From Baffinella frigidus (lineage: Eukaryota; Cryptophyceae; Cryptomonadales; Baffinellaceae), in the NCBI GenBank assembly GCA_026770585.1, contig MU646487.1:436844-467321 (forward strand): 30,478 nt of DNA. The letters run 5' to 3'. The position numbers were made by a program, and so were the translations under genes. Below are positions 15,871-24,008 of this stretch, in pieces. The notes beneath the pieces are model-generated. The model was not told the origin of the DNA, did not search any database, and saw only the letters and a program-made list of their open reading frames with translations. How positions within the stretch are numbered: position 1 is the stretch's first letter; the number at the start of each line of letters is the position of its first letter.

Positions 15871-15993
15871 TCCAATGGCTCCAAGATATCCAAGATTTGA
15901 AGGGTTGAAAAAGGGGTAGACCTCTCACGAGAGGTCGAGAGGAGAGAGGAATCCATCATCGGGGCGAGTCTCCGGAACCATATCTTATCTGGA

Positions 15994-16125
15994 AAAAGCC
16001 TTTCTAAAAGTCGTTTTCTTAAGTCAATTCCTCCACAAATCCGTCAACTTATTCTTTTCTCTACGCACAAGTTGACGAATTTGTAGGGGAGTTGACTTAA
16101 GAAAACGACTTCTAAAAAGGCTTTT
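15994..16125. mobile_element. Long foldback element T1
   Basis: AAAAGCCTTTCTAAAAGTCG and TTTTCTTAAGTCAA.TCC are mirrored by GAGTTGACTTAAGAAAACG and CTAAAAAGGCTTTT. Inner arms CCACAAATCCGTCAACTT and AAGTTGACGAATTTGTAGG also pair. Confidence 0.92.
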
Positions 16126-16137
16126 ATGAGATGATAT

Positions 16138-16232
16138 CCGGAGGAACCCCCCTATGTCCCTACGGTATTACCTACCGAAGGTGCTGTGGTTCAGTATATT
16201 CACGAAATTCCTCCGTAGTCCGCTGTGATATC
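16138..16232. mobile_element. Partial element C5
   Basis: CCGGAGGAACCCCCCTATGT, CCCTACGGTATTACCTACCG and TCCTCCGTAGTCCGCTGTG. Left terminal arm absent. Confidence 0.7.
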
Positions 16233-16353
16233 GAATGGCTCCAAGATATCCAAGATTTGCAGGGTTGAAAACGGGGTAGAACCTCTCATGAGAAGAGAGG
16301 AGAGAGGAATCGATCGGCGATCGGAAGACGCTGCGCTCCTGCTTTCCGGGTTT

Positions 16354-16692
16354 AAATGTCAGTTGTATACCAGGGCCGTGGTACAGATTTATAATGGCCT
16401 GGTACAAAACAGTTGTTAGCGCCCCACCCCCGTTTGCTGCTTTCCGAGGCCGGGGGGGGGAGTGTTCGATGCCGCTGAAGGGGTTGCCCTCCGAAGAAGA
16501 CCAAATCGAGGATGTGGATTGAGCCGTTTGCGCCTGACGCGGTTCGAAATCGAACCGAACTGCCCTGGAAATGGCGCCAGCTGTATCCTCGATCTAGTCC
16601 ACTTTGGAGGATTGCTGATTCCGGGGCCGGGGGGGGGACCACGACCGATCGGGACACGCTGCGCTCCTGCTGTTAGCGTTCACATGTCATTT
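16354..16692. mobile_element. Element H1 and flanks
   Basis: ATGTCAGTTGTATACCAGGG, GTGGTACAGATTTATAATGG, TGGTACAAAACAGTTGTTAG and CCGTTTGCTGCTTTCCGAGG. Then GATGCCGCTGAAGGGGTTGC and CCAAATCGAGGATGTGGATT, found reversed at 18430-18490. CTGCGCTCCTGCT precedes both the left end (16329) and a similar CATGTCATTTGTAT at 16684. Confidence 0.65.
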
Positions 16693-16882
16693 GTATCCCT
16701 TAAGTTATCCCTTAAGTGGCCAGCAGTAGTTATCCCTTAAGTGGCCAGTAGTTGTCCCTTAAGTGGCCAGTAGGAGTTATCCCTTAAGTGGCCAGTAGGC
16801 GCATACGCCCTACCGTAAGGCCCTAGGACCTGCCTAGGACCTCTTGGCGGTCACTTTTGACAGCCTCGCAACTTAAGGGGTA
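16693..16882. mobile_element. MITE A8 with amplified left terminus
   Basis: TATCCCTTAAG occurs at 16693, 16706, 16731, 16754 (as TGTCCCTTAAG) and 16778. Only the last is followed by a full A element to CGCAACTTAAGGGGTATA. Each extra copy extends 11-25 bp into the TIR, most through GTGGCCAGTAG. Hairpin GGCGGTCACTTTTGACAGCC. Confidence 0.9.
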
Positions 16883-17012
16883 TACCAGGGTCGTGGTACA
16901 GATATATAATGAACTGGTTCAGATATATAATGGTCTGTATATAATGGCGTGGTACAAAACAGTTGTTGCCCCCCCCCCGTTTGCTGCTTTCGGAGGCCGG
17001 GGGGGGGGACTG
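16883..17012. mobile_element. Element H2 (partial)
   Basis: CCAGGGTCGTGGTACAGATA, TATAATGAACTGGTTCAGAT, TGGTACAAAACAGTTGTTGC, CCGTTTGCTGCTTTCGGAGG and CCGGGGGGGGG. Contains three TATATAATG subrepeats. Confidence 0.7.
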
Positions 17013-17184
17013 TCGATTGTCGGCGAGGACACACGGCACGTCTGCGGTTCTGGGTTATGGGTGATGGTTTATGAGTTATAGTTTATTGTGTGGGGTTTGG
17101 AGTCTAGGAACAGGCGGCCGCATCCGGCACACACACACACAAAAAAAAAAGGTCTCATAACCTGACTGCAAGGCTCGCAACCTG
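17013..17184. other. Intervening sequence, no gene seen
   Basis: GACTGTCGATTGTCGGCGAG weakly resembles the 40-bp repeat at 21120. A (CA)n/(A)n patch lies at 17130-17150. AGGCTCGCAACCTGCC is repeated as AGGCTCGTAACCTGC at 17840 and 18090. Confidence 0.45.
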
Positions 17185-17362
17185 CCACACGAGGCTACCG
17201 AGGCGAACAGAATAAACGGACTTTTAAAGTTTTGTGGGCAAATTATCACGTTTCCGCCCGCTGAGCGGTCGGACCTGTGTAAAGTCGCTGCTTTTCATCT
17301 GAAAATTACTACACACGTTTACAATCGACATTTATTCTGTTCGCATAGGTAGGCTCGTGTGG
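17185..17362. mobile_element. Inverted-repeat element E1
   Basis: CCACACGAGGCTACCGAGGC and GAACAGAATAAA are mirrored by TTTATTCTGTTCGCATAGG and TAGGCTCGTGTGG. The interior contains the D-like GAAAATTACTACACACG. Confidence 0.88.
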
Positions 17363-17382
17363 TGCGGGACTATTCTTATATA

Positions 17383-17508
17383 CAAACGATTTTAATTTGA
17401 AACCTCTGGGCAATGAACTTTACTACACATCATGATCTCTATTAGTAATATTAAAGCATTCGTGTAGTAATTTTCATTGATTCCTGAGGTTTTAAATTAA
17501 AACCGTTT
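17383..17508. mobile_element. Foldback element D7
   Basis: Arms AACGATTTTAATTTGAAACC and the mirrored GGTTTTAAATTAAAACCGTT. Core TTTACTACACATC, TATTAGTAATATTAAAGC, ATTCGTGTAGTAATTTTCAT. Confidence 0.9.
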
Positions 17509-17517
17509 TCGCATGAA

Positions 17518-17650
17518 ACCCGGGAACCGTTTTACTTCAAATGATTTTGGCGATGAAATTTACCACACAAAGTGATCACACTAGTAACACAAAAGCATTC
17601 GTGTACTAACTTTCATTACCCAAAATCGTTAAGATTAAACATGTTCAGGG
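17518..17650. mobile_element. Foldback element D8
   Basis: CCCGGGAACCGTTTTACTTC and ATGATTTTGGCGATGAAATT, core TTTACCACACAAAG, ACTAGTAACACAAAAGC, ATTCGTGTACTAACTTTCAT, then CCCAAAATCGTTAAGATTAA. The outer ends (GGGAACCG / ACATGTTCAGGGA) pair only loosely. Confidence 0.75.
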
Positions 17651-17671
17651 ATGAGGACATAGGAGCCACAC

Positions 17672-17818
17672 GGTGGACTACGGACCTTTTAACAAAAGTC
17701 AACTGGCCCAGAGACAATTACCTTAAAAGGATTTTCTGGTGTAAATTTGGTCACGTACCACCCCAGAATCCGGCCCCAAATTCAAATCCGGAACCCTCGA
17801 AGACCACTGAGTGGATAC
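17672..17818 (+). mobile_element. Element G2 (right end degenerate)
   Basis: CCACACGGTGGACTACGGAC, AAAAGTCAACTGGCCCAGAG, TTTGGTCACGTACCACCCC, AGAATCCGGCCCCAAATTC, and a decayed right end AAGACCACTGAGTGG. Confidence 0.78.
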
Positions 17819-17857
17819 CTGTTGGTGTAACCTGACTGAAAGGCTCGTAACCTGCTG

Positions 17858-17925
17858 GACATAGCATTCGTGTAGCAATTTCCATTACCCCAAAATCATG
17901 TAAATTAAACATGTTCCCGTATGAG
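17858..17925 (+). mobile_element. Right half of a D element (D9)
   Basis: CATAGCATTCGTGTAGCAAT, TTCCATTACCCCAAAATCAT and GTAAATTAAACATGTTCCCG match the right half of D8. Confidence 0.75.
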
Positions 17926-17948
17926 GACATAGGAAATACCTATAAGAC

Positions 17949-17975
17949 AGCCAGGACCAGATTCTGGTCCTGGCT
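17949..17975. repeat. Perfect 13-bp hairpin
   Basis: AGCCAGGACCAGA and TCTGGTCCTGGCT separated by one T. Followed by unremarkable sequence. No RNA family recognised. Confidence 0.7.
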
Positions 17976-18199
17976 TTCAGGTGAAAGTCCTTACACCCTT
18001 GTAAGTCGACAGTACATATGATGTATTTGTTAAGAGGCGCTGAGCCTATCGACACATAAAAATGACATTTGGAGGGCTCGTAACCTGACTGAAGGGCTCG
18101 TAACCTGCGGGAAATAGAAGGTACCTGGTGGTGTCCGGAGGGGGGTTGCTCGAGGCCCCGTCGTGACGCATCGCTTTGCCCTGCCAGCTCCGCTACAAG

Positions 18200-18612
18200 T
18201 CAGCGTGGTACAGATATATAATGACCTGGTACAGAAATATAATGGTGCGGTAGAAAACAGTTGTTAGAGCCCTCCCCGTTTGCTGATTTCGGGGGGGGGG
18301 GGGGGGGGGGGGTTGATGCCGCGCCGCGATAGAAAGCTTTGCCCTGCCAGCACCGGTACATGTCATCGTGGTACAGATATATAACGGCGCGGTACAGATA
18401 TATAATGGTCTGGTACAAAACAAATGGCTCAATCCACATCCTCGATTTGGTCTTCTTCGGAGGGCAACCCCTTCAGCGGCATCGAACGCTCTCTCCCCGG
18501 CCCCGGAAAGCAGCAAACGGGGGGGGCTCCAATAACTGTTTTGTACCAGACCATTCTATATATGTACCAGACCGTTGTATATTTGTACCACGCCCCGGGT
18601 GTACAACTGACA
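18200..18612. mobile_element. Composite H elements (two, inverted)
   Basis: CTTTGCCCTGCCAGC and GTGGTACAGATATATAA occur at 18173-18225 and again at 18342-18388. The second copy forms an inverted repeat with GTTTTGTACCAGACCATTCT and ATATGTACCAGACCGTTG up to TGTACAACTGACAT. Between the arms are CAATCCACATCCTCGATTTG and AGGGCAACCCCTTCAGCGGC, the reverse of H1. A ~22-nt G run sits at 18291-18312. Confidence 0.75.
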
Positions 18613-18613
18613 T

Positions 18614-18754
18614 CCACACGGTGGACCACGAACCTTTCATAAAAAGTCAACTTGCCTGAAGACAATTAACCTTAAGGCTTTTTTTATATTGCAAATTGGT
18701 CACGTTACACCCGGAATTCCGGCCCCAACGAAACCTTTGTAGCCCACCGTGTGG
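18614..18754 (+). mobile_element. Inverted-repeat element G1
   Basis: CCACACGGTGGACCACGAAC to TTTGTAGCCCACCGTGTGG. Interior AAAAGTCAACTTGCC, GACAATTAACCTTAAGGC, ATTGGTCACGTTACACCC, GGAATTCCGGCC. It lies directly between H arms, both of which start or end at CTGACAT or TAACTG. Confidence 0.88.
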
Positions 18755-18840
18755 TAACTGTTTTGAACCAGACCATTATATATCTGTACGAGACCATTGT
18801 ATATTTGTACCACGCCCCGGGTGTACAGCTGACATGTAGC
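18755..18840 (-). mobile_element. H element terminal segment
   Basis: AACTGTTTTGAACCAGACCA, TTATATATCTGTACGAGACC, ATTGTATATTTGTACCACGC and CCGGGTGTACAGCTGACAT repeat the right end of the composite just upstream of G1. Confidence 0.75.
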
Positions 18841-18946
18841 GGTGCTGGCAGGGAGCTGCGGGCCGTGCTGTATGCTCCTGCCCTTCCTAAACCCCAAACC
18901 CCAAACCCGCAACCCTTAACCCGACGGCGCAGCGTCAGGAGACGTT

Positions 18947-19116
18947 CCACACGAGGCTATCCATGCGAACAGATTCATAAGTCAATTATTGGATTGTTGC
19001 CCAGGAAACACGCCAAAAGTCAGCAATTGGTCACGCACCTACACGTTTTCCGTGTAGCTTACCCCTGAATTTTTAAAATGTCCTTTTATTCTGTTCGCAT
19101 GGATAGCCTCGTGTGG
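18947..19116. mobile_element. Inverted-repeat element E2
   Basis: CCACACGAGGCTATCCATGC and GAACAGA are mirrored by TCTGTTCGCATGGATAGCC and TCGTGTGG. The base differences from E1 in the terminal arm are matched on both arms of each copy. Interior ATTGGTCACGCACCTACACG. Confidence 0.9.
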
Positions 19117-19144
19117 TCTGGCAACCCTAAACCCCAAACCCTGA

Positions 19145-19406
19145 CCCCGCGGGCTGGGCCCAGCAAACGGGGGGGGGCTCTAACAACGGTTTTGCCCTAA
19201 CCACCCAGGATGGTTGGGTAGGGTATTTCAAAAGTTAATTTCATTGGAAAAATATCTCAAACGTCATTTTTTTGTCTGAAAATGGCTCCAATTTCAGATA
19301 ACGGCTCCAATTTCAGACACGAAATACCTCCCTGAAGGATCTTGGATGGCCCCGCGGGCGGGGCCCAACAAACGGGGGGGGGGCTCTAACAACTGTTTTG
19401 CCCTAA
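19145..19406. repeat. Direct repeats of ~55 bp flanking a unique block
   Basis: CCCCGCGGGC(T/G)GGGCCCA, CAAACGGGGGGGG and GCTCTAACAAC.GTTTTGCC occur at about 19146 and 19350. Between them are two AA(T/C)GGCTCCAATTTCAGA units (19280-19318), matching the inner arm of R1. Confidence 0.75.
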
Positions 19407-19548
19407 CCTCATCTCCACAAAAGTATTAATCAATTGCTTTTGGCGCAACGAAATTTACTACACAAACGCTCTACTATTACTTTTATGAGCACACCGTGTA
19501 GTAATTTTCGTTGCCGAAAAGCAATTAATTAATACTTGTATGGAGATT
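19407..19548. mobile_element. Foldback element D10
   Basis: Arms ATCTCCACAAAAGTATTAAT, CAATTGCTTTTGGC and the mirrored AGCAATTAATTAATACTTG and TGGAGAT. Core GAAATTTACTACACAAACG, CTATTACTTTTATGAGC, ACCGTGTAGTAATTTTCGTT. A separate left arm exists at 12947. Confidence 0.93.
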
Positions 19549-19982
19549 CACCCGCAATGTCGTGGGGGTGAAATGTCCTGGGAGTGGTTCCAGGTCTCCC
19601 TCCCCCTTGCCTCATTCTCCTCATTCTCCGTAAAACAGAGAGATTTATGTAAAGCCAATAATCTCTGTAAAGGAGAAACATCGAGAATTATGTGAAGCAG
19701 ACATTCTCTGTAAAGGAGACATTGTATGTAATGCATTCTAACCCCTCGGGCGGGCGGGGCCCACACCGGTGGTTGGAGAGACGCGATCGCGTTTCAGGTC
19801 GACCAGCTTCAGCTGTCCTGACTCTGCGGAGGGGAGTTCGGGTATTATGCTTGATTGTGTTGCGTATCTTCGATTATTTCTTGATTATGTTGTGTATCTT
19901 CGATTATTTCGATTACTTATTGTGTGTCGTTGATTGTTTATTTTTTATGATTTATGCATTTTTCATTTGTTCTTGGTGGTTG
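19549..19982. other. Mostly unique sequence, no gene seen
   Basis: CTCTGTAAAGGAGA occurs twice (near 19662 and 19706) with related AGAGATTTATGTAA and GAATTATGTGAA. TTGATTATGTTGTGTATCTT is a short tandem at 19848-19900. A 99-residue ORF with hydrophobic IFDYF repeats at the end follows that tandem and is not convincing. Confidence 0.45.
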
Positions 19983-20212
19983 AGGGTTTAGGATTTAGGG
20001 TTTAGGGTTTAGGGTTTAGGGATTGGGATTTGGGGTAAAGGGTTTTGTCCAGAGTCTTGAGGTTTAGGTTTAGGTTAAACCCTAGGTTTAGGTTTGGGAT
20101 TCAGGGTTGAGGGTTTCGGGTTCAGGGTTTAGGGTTTAGGGTTTAGGGTTTAGGGTTTAGGGTTTAGGGTTTAGGGTTTAGGGTTTGGGGTTCAGGGTTC
20201 AGGGTTCAGGGG
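19983..20212. repeat. Telomere-like tract, G-rich strand
   Basis: TTTAGGG canonical run (20123-20180) framed by TTTGGGA, TTCAGGG and similar variants. Confidence 0.95.
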
Positions 20213-20244
20213 AGAACCTGTTCTGACGCCCAGCCGGAGGGTGG

Positions 20245-20457
20245 AGCCTGGTTTAGGGTTCAGGGTTTAGGGTTTAGGGTTAGGGTTTAGGTTGTAGGGT
20301 TTAGTGTTCGGTGTTTAGGGTTTAGGGTTTAGGGTTTAGTGTTCAGTGTTTAGGGTTTAGGGTTTAGGGTTTAGGGTTTAGGGTTTGGAGTTTCGGGGTT
20401 TGGGGATTAGGGTTTATGGTTCAGGGATTAGGGTTTAGGGTTTAGGGTTTAGGGTTG
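20245..20457. repeat. Telomere-like tract, G-rich strand
   Basis: TTTAGGG with GTTTAGTGTTC(A/G)GTGT insert repeated twice (20300, 20337). It is separated from its neighbours by ~30-50 bp of GC-rich unique sequence (20213-20244 and 20458-20512). Confidence 0.95.
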
Positions 20458-20512
20458 TGGGGGTACCCTGCATTCCGCACATCAGCTGTGCCACTTCTCC
20501 TGCATTGGGGTT

Positions 20513-20795
20513 GTGGGGTTTGGTGTTTAGAGTTTGGATTTTAAGGTTCTGAGGTTTGGGGTTTGGGGTTTGGGGTTGGAGGTTTGGGGTTTGGGGTTTG
20601 AGGTTTGGGGTTCGGGTTTTGGGTTTTGGGTTTTGGGGTGTGGGGTGTGGGGTGTGAGGTGTGGGGTGTGGGGTGTGGGGTGTGGGGTGTGGGGTGTGGG
20701 GTGTGGGGTGTGGGGTGTGGGGTGTAAGTTTCAGGGTTCAGGGTTTGGGGTGTATGGAGTAGGGTTAAGGAGTTTCGGGTTTGGGTTTAGAATGC
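20513..20795. repeat. Heptamer array, TTTGGGG then GTGTGGG variants
   Basis: GGGGTTT units (20550-20632) give way abruptly to about twelve GTGTGGG units (20634-20725), then back to TTCAGGG. The 125-residue plus-strand ORF (GVWGVGC repeats) is an artefact. Confidence 0.97.
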
Positions 20796-20998
20796 AGGGT
20801 TTAGGCCTCGCTTGGGTCCCGCGGCTTTGTACCGCGGGCTACCTGAAATCGGGTGACCCCCCCCCCCCCTCCGGTACAAATAGAGGTGCCCTAGGTGGTC
20901 AAAAATGTTGACCAATCTGCGCAAACATAAGTTGACTTTCAAACATAGTCGACTTTCGAACATAGTTGACTTTAGAGGGCGGAGCCGAGTTTCGCGTG

Positions 20999-21092
20999 GG
21001 TTTAGGGTTTTGGGTTTGGGGGTTTGGGGTTTAGGGGTTAGGGGGTAGGGGTTTAGGGTTTAGGGTTTAGGTTTTAGGGTTTAGGGTTTAAG
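20999..21092. repeat. Telomere-like tract between duplicated tags
   Basis: TTTAGGG/TTTGGGG variants lying between two copies of CCGAGTTTCGCGTGGGT (20983 and 21094). Upstream is a small CATAGTTGACTTT(C/A) tandem (20925-20972). Confidence 0.9.
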
Positions 21093-21119
21093 GACCGAGT
21101 TTCGCGTGGGTGAGTGGCG

Positions 21120-21159
21120 TGCTGTCGATTGTCACGAGAACGTCGCCAGGGTGGATCTG
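21120..21159 (+). other. 40-bp exact repeat d, copy 1
   Basis: TGCTGTCGATTGTCACGAGA then ACGTCGCCAGGGTGGATCTG, identical to 21330-21369. Open in one frame as LSIVTRTSPGWI. It sits alone in telomere-like repeats, as the exons of the right-hand gene do. GAG then GTTTGG follows copy 1. Exon status is unproven. Confidence 0.4.
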
Positions 21160-21164
21160 AGGTT

Positions 21165-21329
21165 TGGGGTTGAAGGTTTAGGGTTTAGGGTTGGGGGTTG
21201 GGGGGTTGGGGTTTAGGGCTTAAGGTGTCAAGATTAGGGTTTACATCGGTTTAGGGTTTAGGGTTGAGGGTGTAGGGTGTAGGGTGTAGGGTGTAGGGTG
21301 TAGGGTGTGGGGTGTTAGGGCGTAGGGTA
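21165..21329. repeat. Telomere-like tract with GTGTAGG variant
   Basis: TTTAGGG passes into six GTGTAGG units (21266-21312), the same variant that fills introns at 28760-28990. Confidence 0.95.
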
Positions 21330-21369
21330 TGCTGTCGATTGTCACGAGAACGTCGCCAGGGTGGATCTG
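21330..21369 (+). other. 40-bp exact repeat d, copy 2
   Basis: Exact copy of 21120-21159, 210 bp downstream. The intervening DNA is heptamer repeat only. Confidence 0.4.
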
Positions 21370-21454
21370 TGGAGGGGTCCGGGGTTTCACAAAACGATGT
21401 CTTCAATTTCGTTTGAAAACAAAACATTTCATACAACTTGACCTTTATTACTTG

Positions 21455-21560
21455 GGGGTTTGGGGGTTGGGGCTTAGGGTTTGGGGTTTGGGGTTTGGGG
21501 TTTGGGGTTTGGGGTTTGGGGTTTGGGGTTTGGGGTTTGGGGTTTAGAGTTGAGGGTTGA
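21455..21560. repeat. Homogeneous TTTGGGG array
   Basis: About ten consecutive GGGTTTG units (21476-21545), with single TTTAGAG edges. Confidence 0.97.
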
Positions 21561-21599
21561 AGGTTTAGTATTTAGGGGTTAGGATTCAAGAGTTCGTTT

Positions 21600-21732
21600 C
21601 AGCAGAGAGCGAGGGGGTTATTTAGGTGTTAGAGGTTAGGGCAGTTCGACAGAGGTTTGGAGGTTTGGGGGTTAGGTTTTCGACAGGGGTTGGGGGGTTA
21701 GCTCGACAGGGGTTTGGGGGTTATGGGTTATG
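21600..21732. repeat. CGACAGGGGTT-type irregular repeats
   Basis: TTCGACAGAGGTTTGG, TTTCGACAGGGGTTGG and CTCGACAGGGGTTTGG within 90 bp, mixed with GGGGGTTA. Confidence 0.7.
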
Positions 21733-21772
21733 GGTTGGGGATTCACCATGCCGCTCTTGAACGCAGGGCCGC
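21733..21772 (+). other. 40-bp repeat f, copy 1 (MPLLNAG)
   Basis: GGTTGGGGATTCACCATGCC then GCTCTTGAACGCAGGGCCGC. Repeated at 22007-22046 with one change. The ATG has a favourable CACC context and opens MPLLNAGP. The sequence diverges after GGGCCGC. Confidence 0.4.
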
Positions 21773-21802
21773 AGGCTGACACAGGCTCTGACACAGACTG
21801 AC

Positions 21803-21888
21803 GTGATCCGAAAGGAAGCATGGCCTTTCTGCAGATAAGTTCCTGTGTCTCCTATGTTGGGAGCTCGAAGAACCTAAAGGACCTCAAG
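21803..21888 (+). repeat. Dispersed repeat O3
   Basis: GATCCGAAAGGAAGCATGGC, TTTCTGCAGATAAGTTCCTG, TGTTGGGAGCTCGAAGAACC. Closely related to O2. It stands between the two copies of repeat f. Confidence 0.82.
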
Positions 21889-22006
21889 GCTGGCAGGGGC
21901 TGGCGCAGGCTGGCTTCGTCAGCTCCGCCCCACCTTCTGCAATTCTGCTTCCTGAATTTATTAGAGACGATTCGCCGTTTTCTGCGGGCCTCATCTAGGT
22001 GTTAGG

Positions 22007-22046
22007 GGTTGGGGATTCACCATGCCGCTCTTGAATGCAGGGCCGC
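22007..22046 (+). other. 40-bp repeat f, copy 2 (MPLLNAG)
   Basis: Second copy, with GAATGC for GAACGC (synonymous in the MPLLNAG frame). It opens a 92-residue frame that runs on into repeats and element I2, so a full gene is not supported. Confidence 0.4.
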
Positions 22047-22049
22047 CCT

Positions 22050-22770
22050 CCTGCGAGTATAGAACCTGGCAGGAACGGTCCACGGTTAAGACGCCCATAG
22101 GCGAACGGACTAAAAATGGGGTAGTTAGGCCTACGGTATTACCTACGGTAGGCCGTAGGGGCCTAGGGGGGCTCCTACGAAAAACCCTACGGCCTACCGT
22201 AGGTAATACCGTAGGCCTAACTACCCCAGTTTTAGTCCGTTACCCTATTAACGCGATTTGTTCACGCACCCGGGCAGGGGTTGTCCCACGATGGCACTGA
22301 ACCCTGGCTAGAACCTAACAGGAACAGTTCACGTTTAAGACGCGGTTTTTTTCACACACCCGGACAAGGTTAGGACCACGATGGCACTCAACACTGCCTG
22401 GAACCTGGCATGAACGGTTTACGGTTAAGACGCGTTTTGTTTAACAAACCCGGGGCAGGGTTTCTTCTCTTCTTCTTCTTGATAACTCTCGATACAGGTC
22501 CGAAATGAGGCCCTTGGGCCTAGACCCAGGCAGGGTTTGTACCACGATGGCACTCAACCCTGGCTAGAACCTGGCATGAAAGGTTCACGGTCAAGACGCG
22601 TTTTGTTTTACACCCCCGAGGCAGGGTTTCTTCTCTCTTCTGATGGATTATTACTCTCGATACAGGTCCTGAATGAGGTACAGGTCCTAAATGATTTATT
22701 ACTCTCGATACAGGCCCTTGCGCCTTGACCCGGGCAGGGTTTGTACCACGATGACACTCAACCCTGGCAG
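22050..22770. repeat. Irregular tandem repeats (family BB), about four units
   Basis: Blocks CACGATGGCACTCAACCCTG, GAACCTGGCATGAACGGTT, ACGGTTAAGACGCGTTTTGTT and ACCCGGGCAGGGTTTGT recur near 22285, 22378, 22542 and 22745. Two longer units also carry TTACTCTCGATACAGGTCC and TTTCTTCTCTTC. The first unit is split by I2. Confidence 0.85.
22096..22249. mobile_element. Inverted-repeat element I2
   Basis: ATAGGCGAACGGACTAAAAA..GGGGTAGTTAGGCCTACGG to the mirrored TTTTAGTCCGTTACCCTAT. It interrupts a BB unit: AAGACGC before, AACGCGATTTG after. Confidence 0.92.
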
Positions 22771-22784
22771 GCGTTGCGCATGGA

Positions 22785-23405
22785 AATACCCTAAACCCTA
22801 AACCCCCAAACCCTGGACCCGGAACCCGGAACCCGATTTAGTAAAGAGACGTGCGGGGGTTCAGGATTTAGAGTTTATGGTTTAGGGTTTAGGGTTTGTG
22901 GTTTAGGGTTGCGGGTTCAGGGATAAGGGTTTGGGGTTTAGGGTTTGTGGTTTAAGGTTTGGGTTTTAGGGTTTGGGGTTGTATACCTGGTACTCGCCAT
23001 TGGGCGAATGTAAATGCCCTAAACCCTAAACCCTAAACCCTGAAGCCGATTTAGTCAAGAGACGTGCGGGGGTTCAGGGTGGGTTCAGGGCTTAGGGTTT
23101 AGGGTTTGTGGTTTGGGTTTTAGGGTTTGGGGTTTAGGGTTTGTGGTTTTAGGTTTGGGTTTTAGGGTTTGGGGTGTGGGGTTGAATACCTGGTACTCGC
23201 CATTGGGCCGGGGCTGCAGGGCGATCCCCACTCCGAACTGTTTCGGGTTTCGGGTTTAGGGTTTAGGGTTTTATGGTTTAGGGTTTGGGTTTTAGGGTTT
23301 GGGGTTTGAGGTTTGAGGTTTGGGGTTTGGGGTTTGGGGTTTTAGGTTTTAAGGGTTTGGGGGTTCGGTTTTAGGTTTTGGGTTTGGGGGTTTAGGGTTT
23401 AGGGG
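22785..23405. repeat. Telomere-like tracts with a ~200-bp higher-order repeat
   Basis: CCCTAAA, a GATTTAGT.AAGAGACGTGCGG tag, GGGTTCAGG, TTTAGGG-type variants and ATACCTGGTACTCGCCATTG occur at 22786-23010 and again at 23018-23215. The composite block itself is therefore duplicated. A TTTGGGG/TTTGAGG run follows to 23405. Confidence 0.9.
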
Positions 23406-23426
23406 GTTCAAGGGTCCCATACGAGA

Positions 23427-23587
23427 TTCGTGTGTGTGTGAGAGAGAAAGAGAGATAAAGAGAGGGAGCGAGAACGAGAGAGGGAGCGAGAGAAGAGGGA
23501 GCGAGCGAGAGAGAAAGAGAGGGTGTGTGGGAAAAAGAGAGCGAGAGCAAGAGAAAGAGAGAGAGAGAGAGAGAGCGAGAGCGAGAG
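23427..23587. repeat. GA-rich microsatellite
   Basis: GTGTGAGAGAGAAAGAGAG and GAGCGAGA-type repeats. The Ser/Leu-rich minus-strand ORF is an artefact. Confidence 0.96.
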
Positions 23588-24008
23588 CCCGGGATTAATA
23601 CCAGCCCAGCTGCCGTGTGTTCACCCCCACAAAGGATATTATCGAGCAGTGCCAGTCGATAGTTGATAGACACACGCTACCCCCCCCCCGCGCCCCTGCC
23701 TGCCTCTCCGCCCACACAAGCCCCCTTGACAACAAGATGGGGTTCCGGGGGAGAGGGGGGGGGGCGTTGCGCGGCTGCTCCTGACGGCGCGAGCTCGCGC
23801 AGAAGGTGCGCACTCCTCCGCCAAATACACGCCAAATACACCCCTCCCCACAGAGGCTAACCACGCCAGATTGGATGCGGGTGTTAATTTTTTTAATGTT
23901 AAGAAAACCGGGCAGGAAGTCAAGTAAAGCGGGCAGCTTTTGAACCGGGAAGGAAACTGAAGCGGACAGGGTTTGTGCGGGGAAACCCTCGGGTTGGTCA
24001 ACAGGCGT
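23588..24008. other. Unique GC-rich sequence, no gene seen
   Basis: Contains homopolymer C and G runs. The minus-strand ORFs (89-142 residues) have low-complexity Pro/Arg composition and no recognisable domain. A purine-rich stretch AAGCGGGCAG/AAGCGGACAG lies at 23924-23970. Confidence 0.45.

Larger units (their letters stand above)
15680..16290. repeat. Three direct repeats of ~60 bp (family S)
   Basis: TATCCAATGGCTC.AAGATAT, CCAAGATTTG(A/C)AGGGTTGAAAA, GGGGTAG and CCTCTCA occur at about 15684, 15867 and 16228. A7 stands between the first two, T1 and a partial C between the second and third. The GAGAGGAGAGAGGAATC tail follows copies 2 and 3. Confidence 0.85.

Noticed and set aside
17949-17975. 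Transcription terminator hairpin
   Set aside because: Perfect stem, but no T run follows and the context is eukaryotic. Treated as a small inverted repeat.
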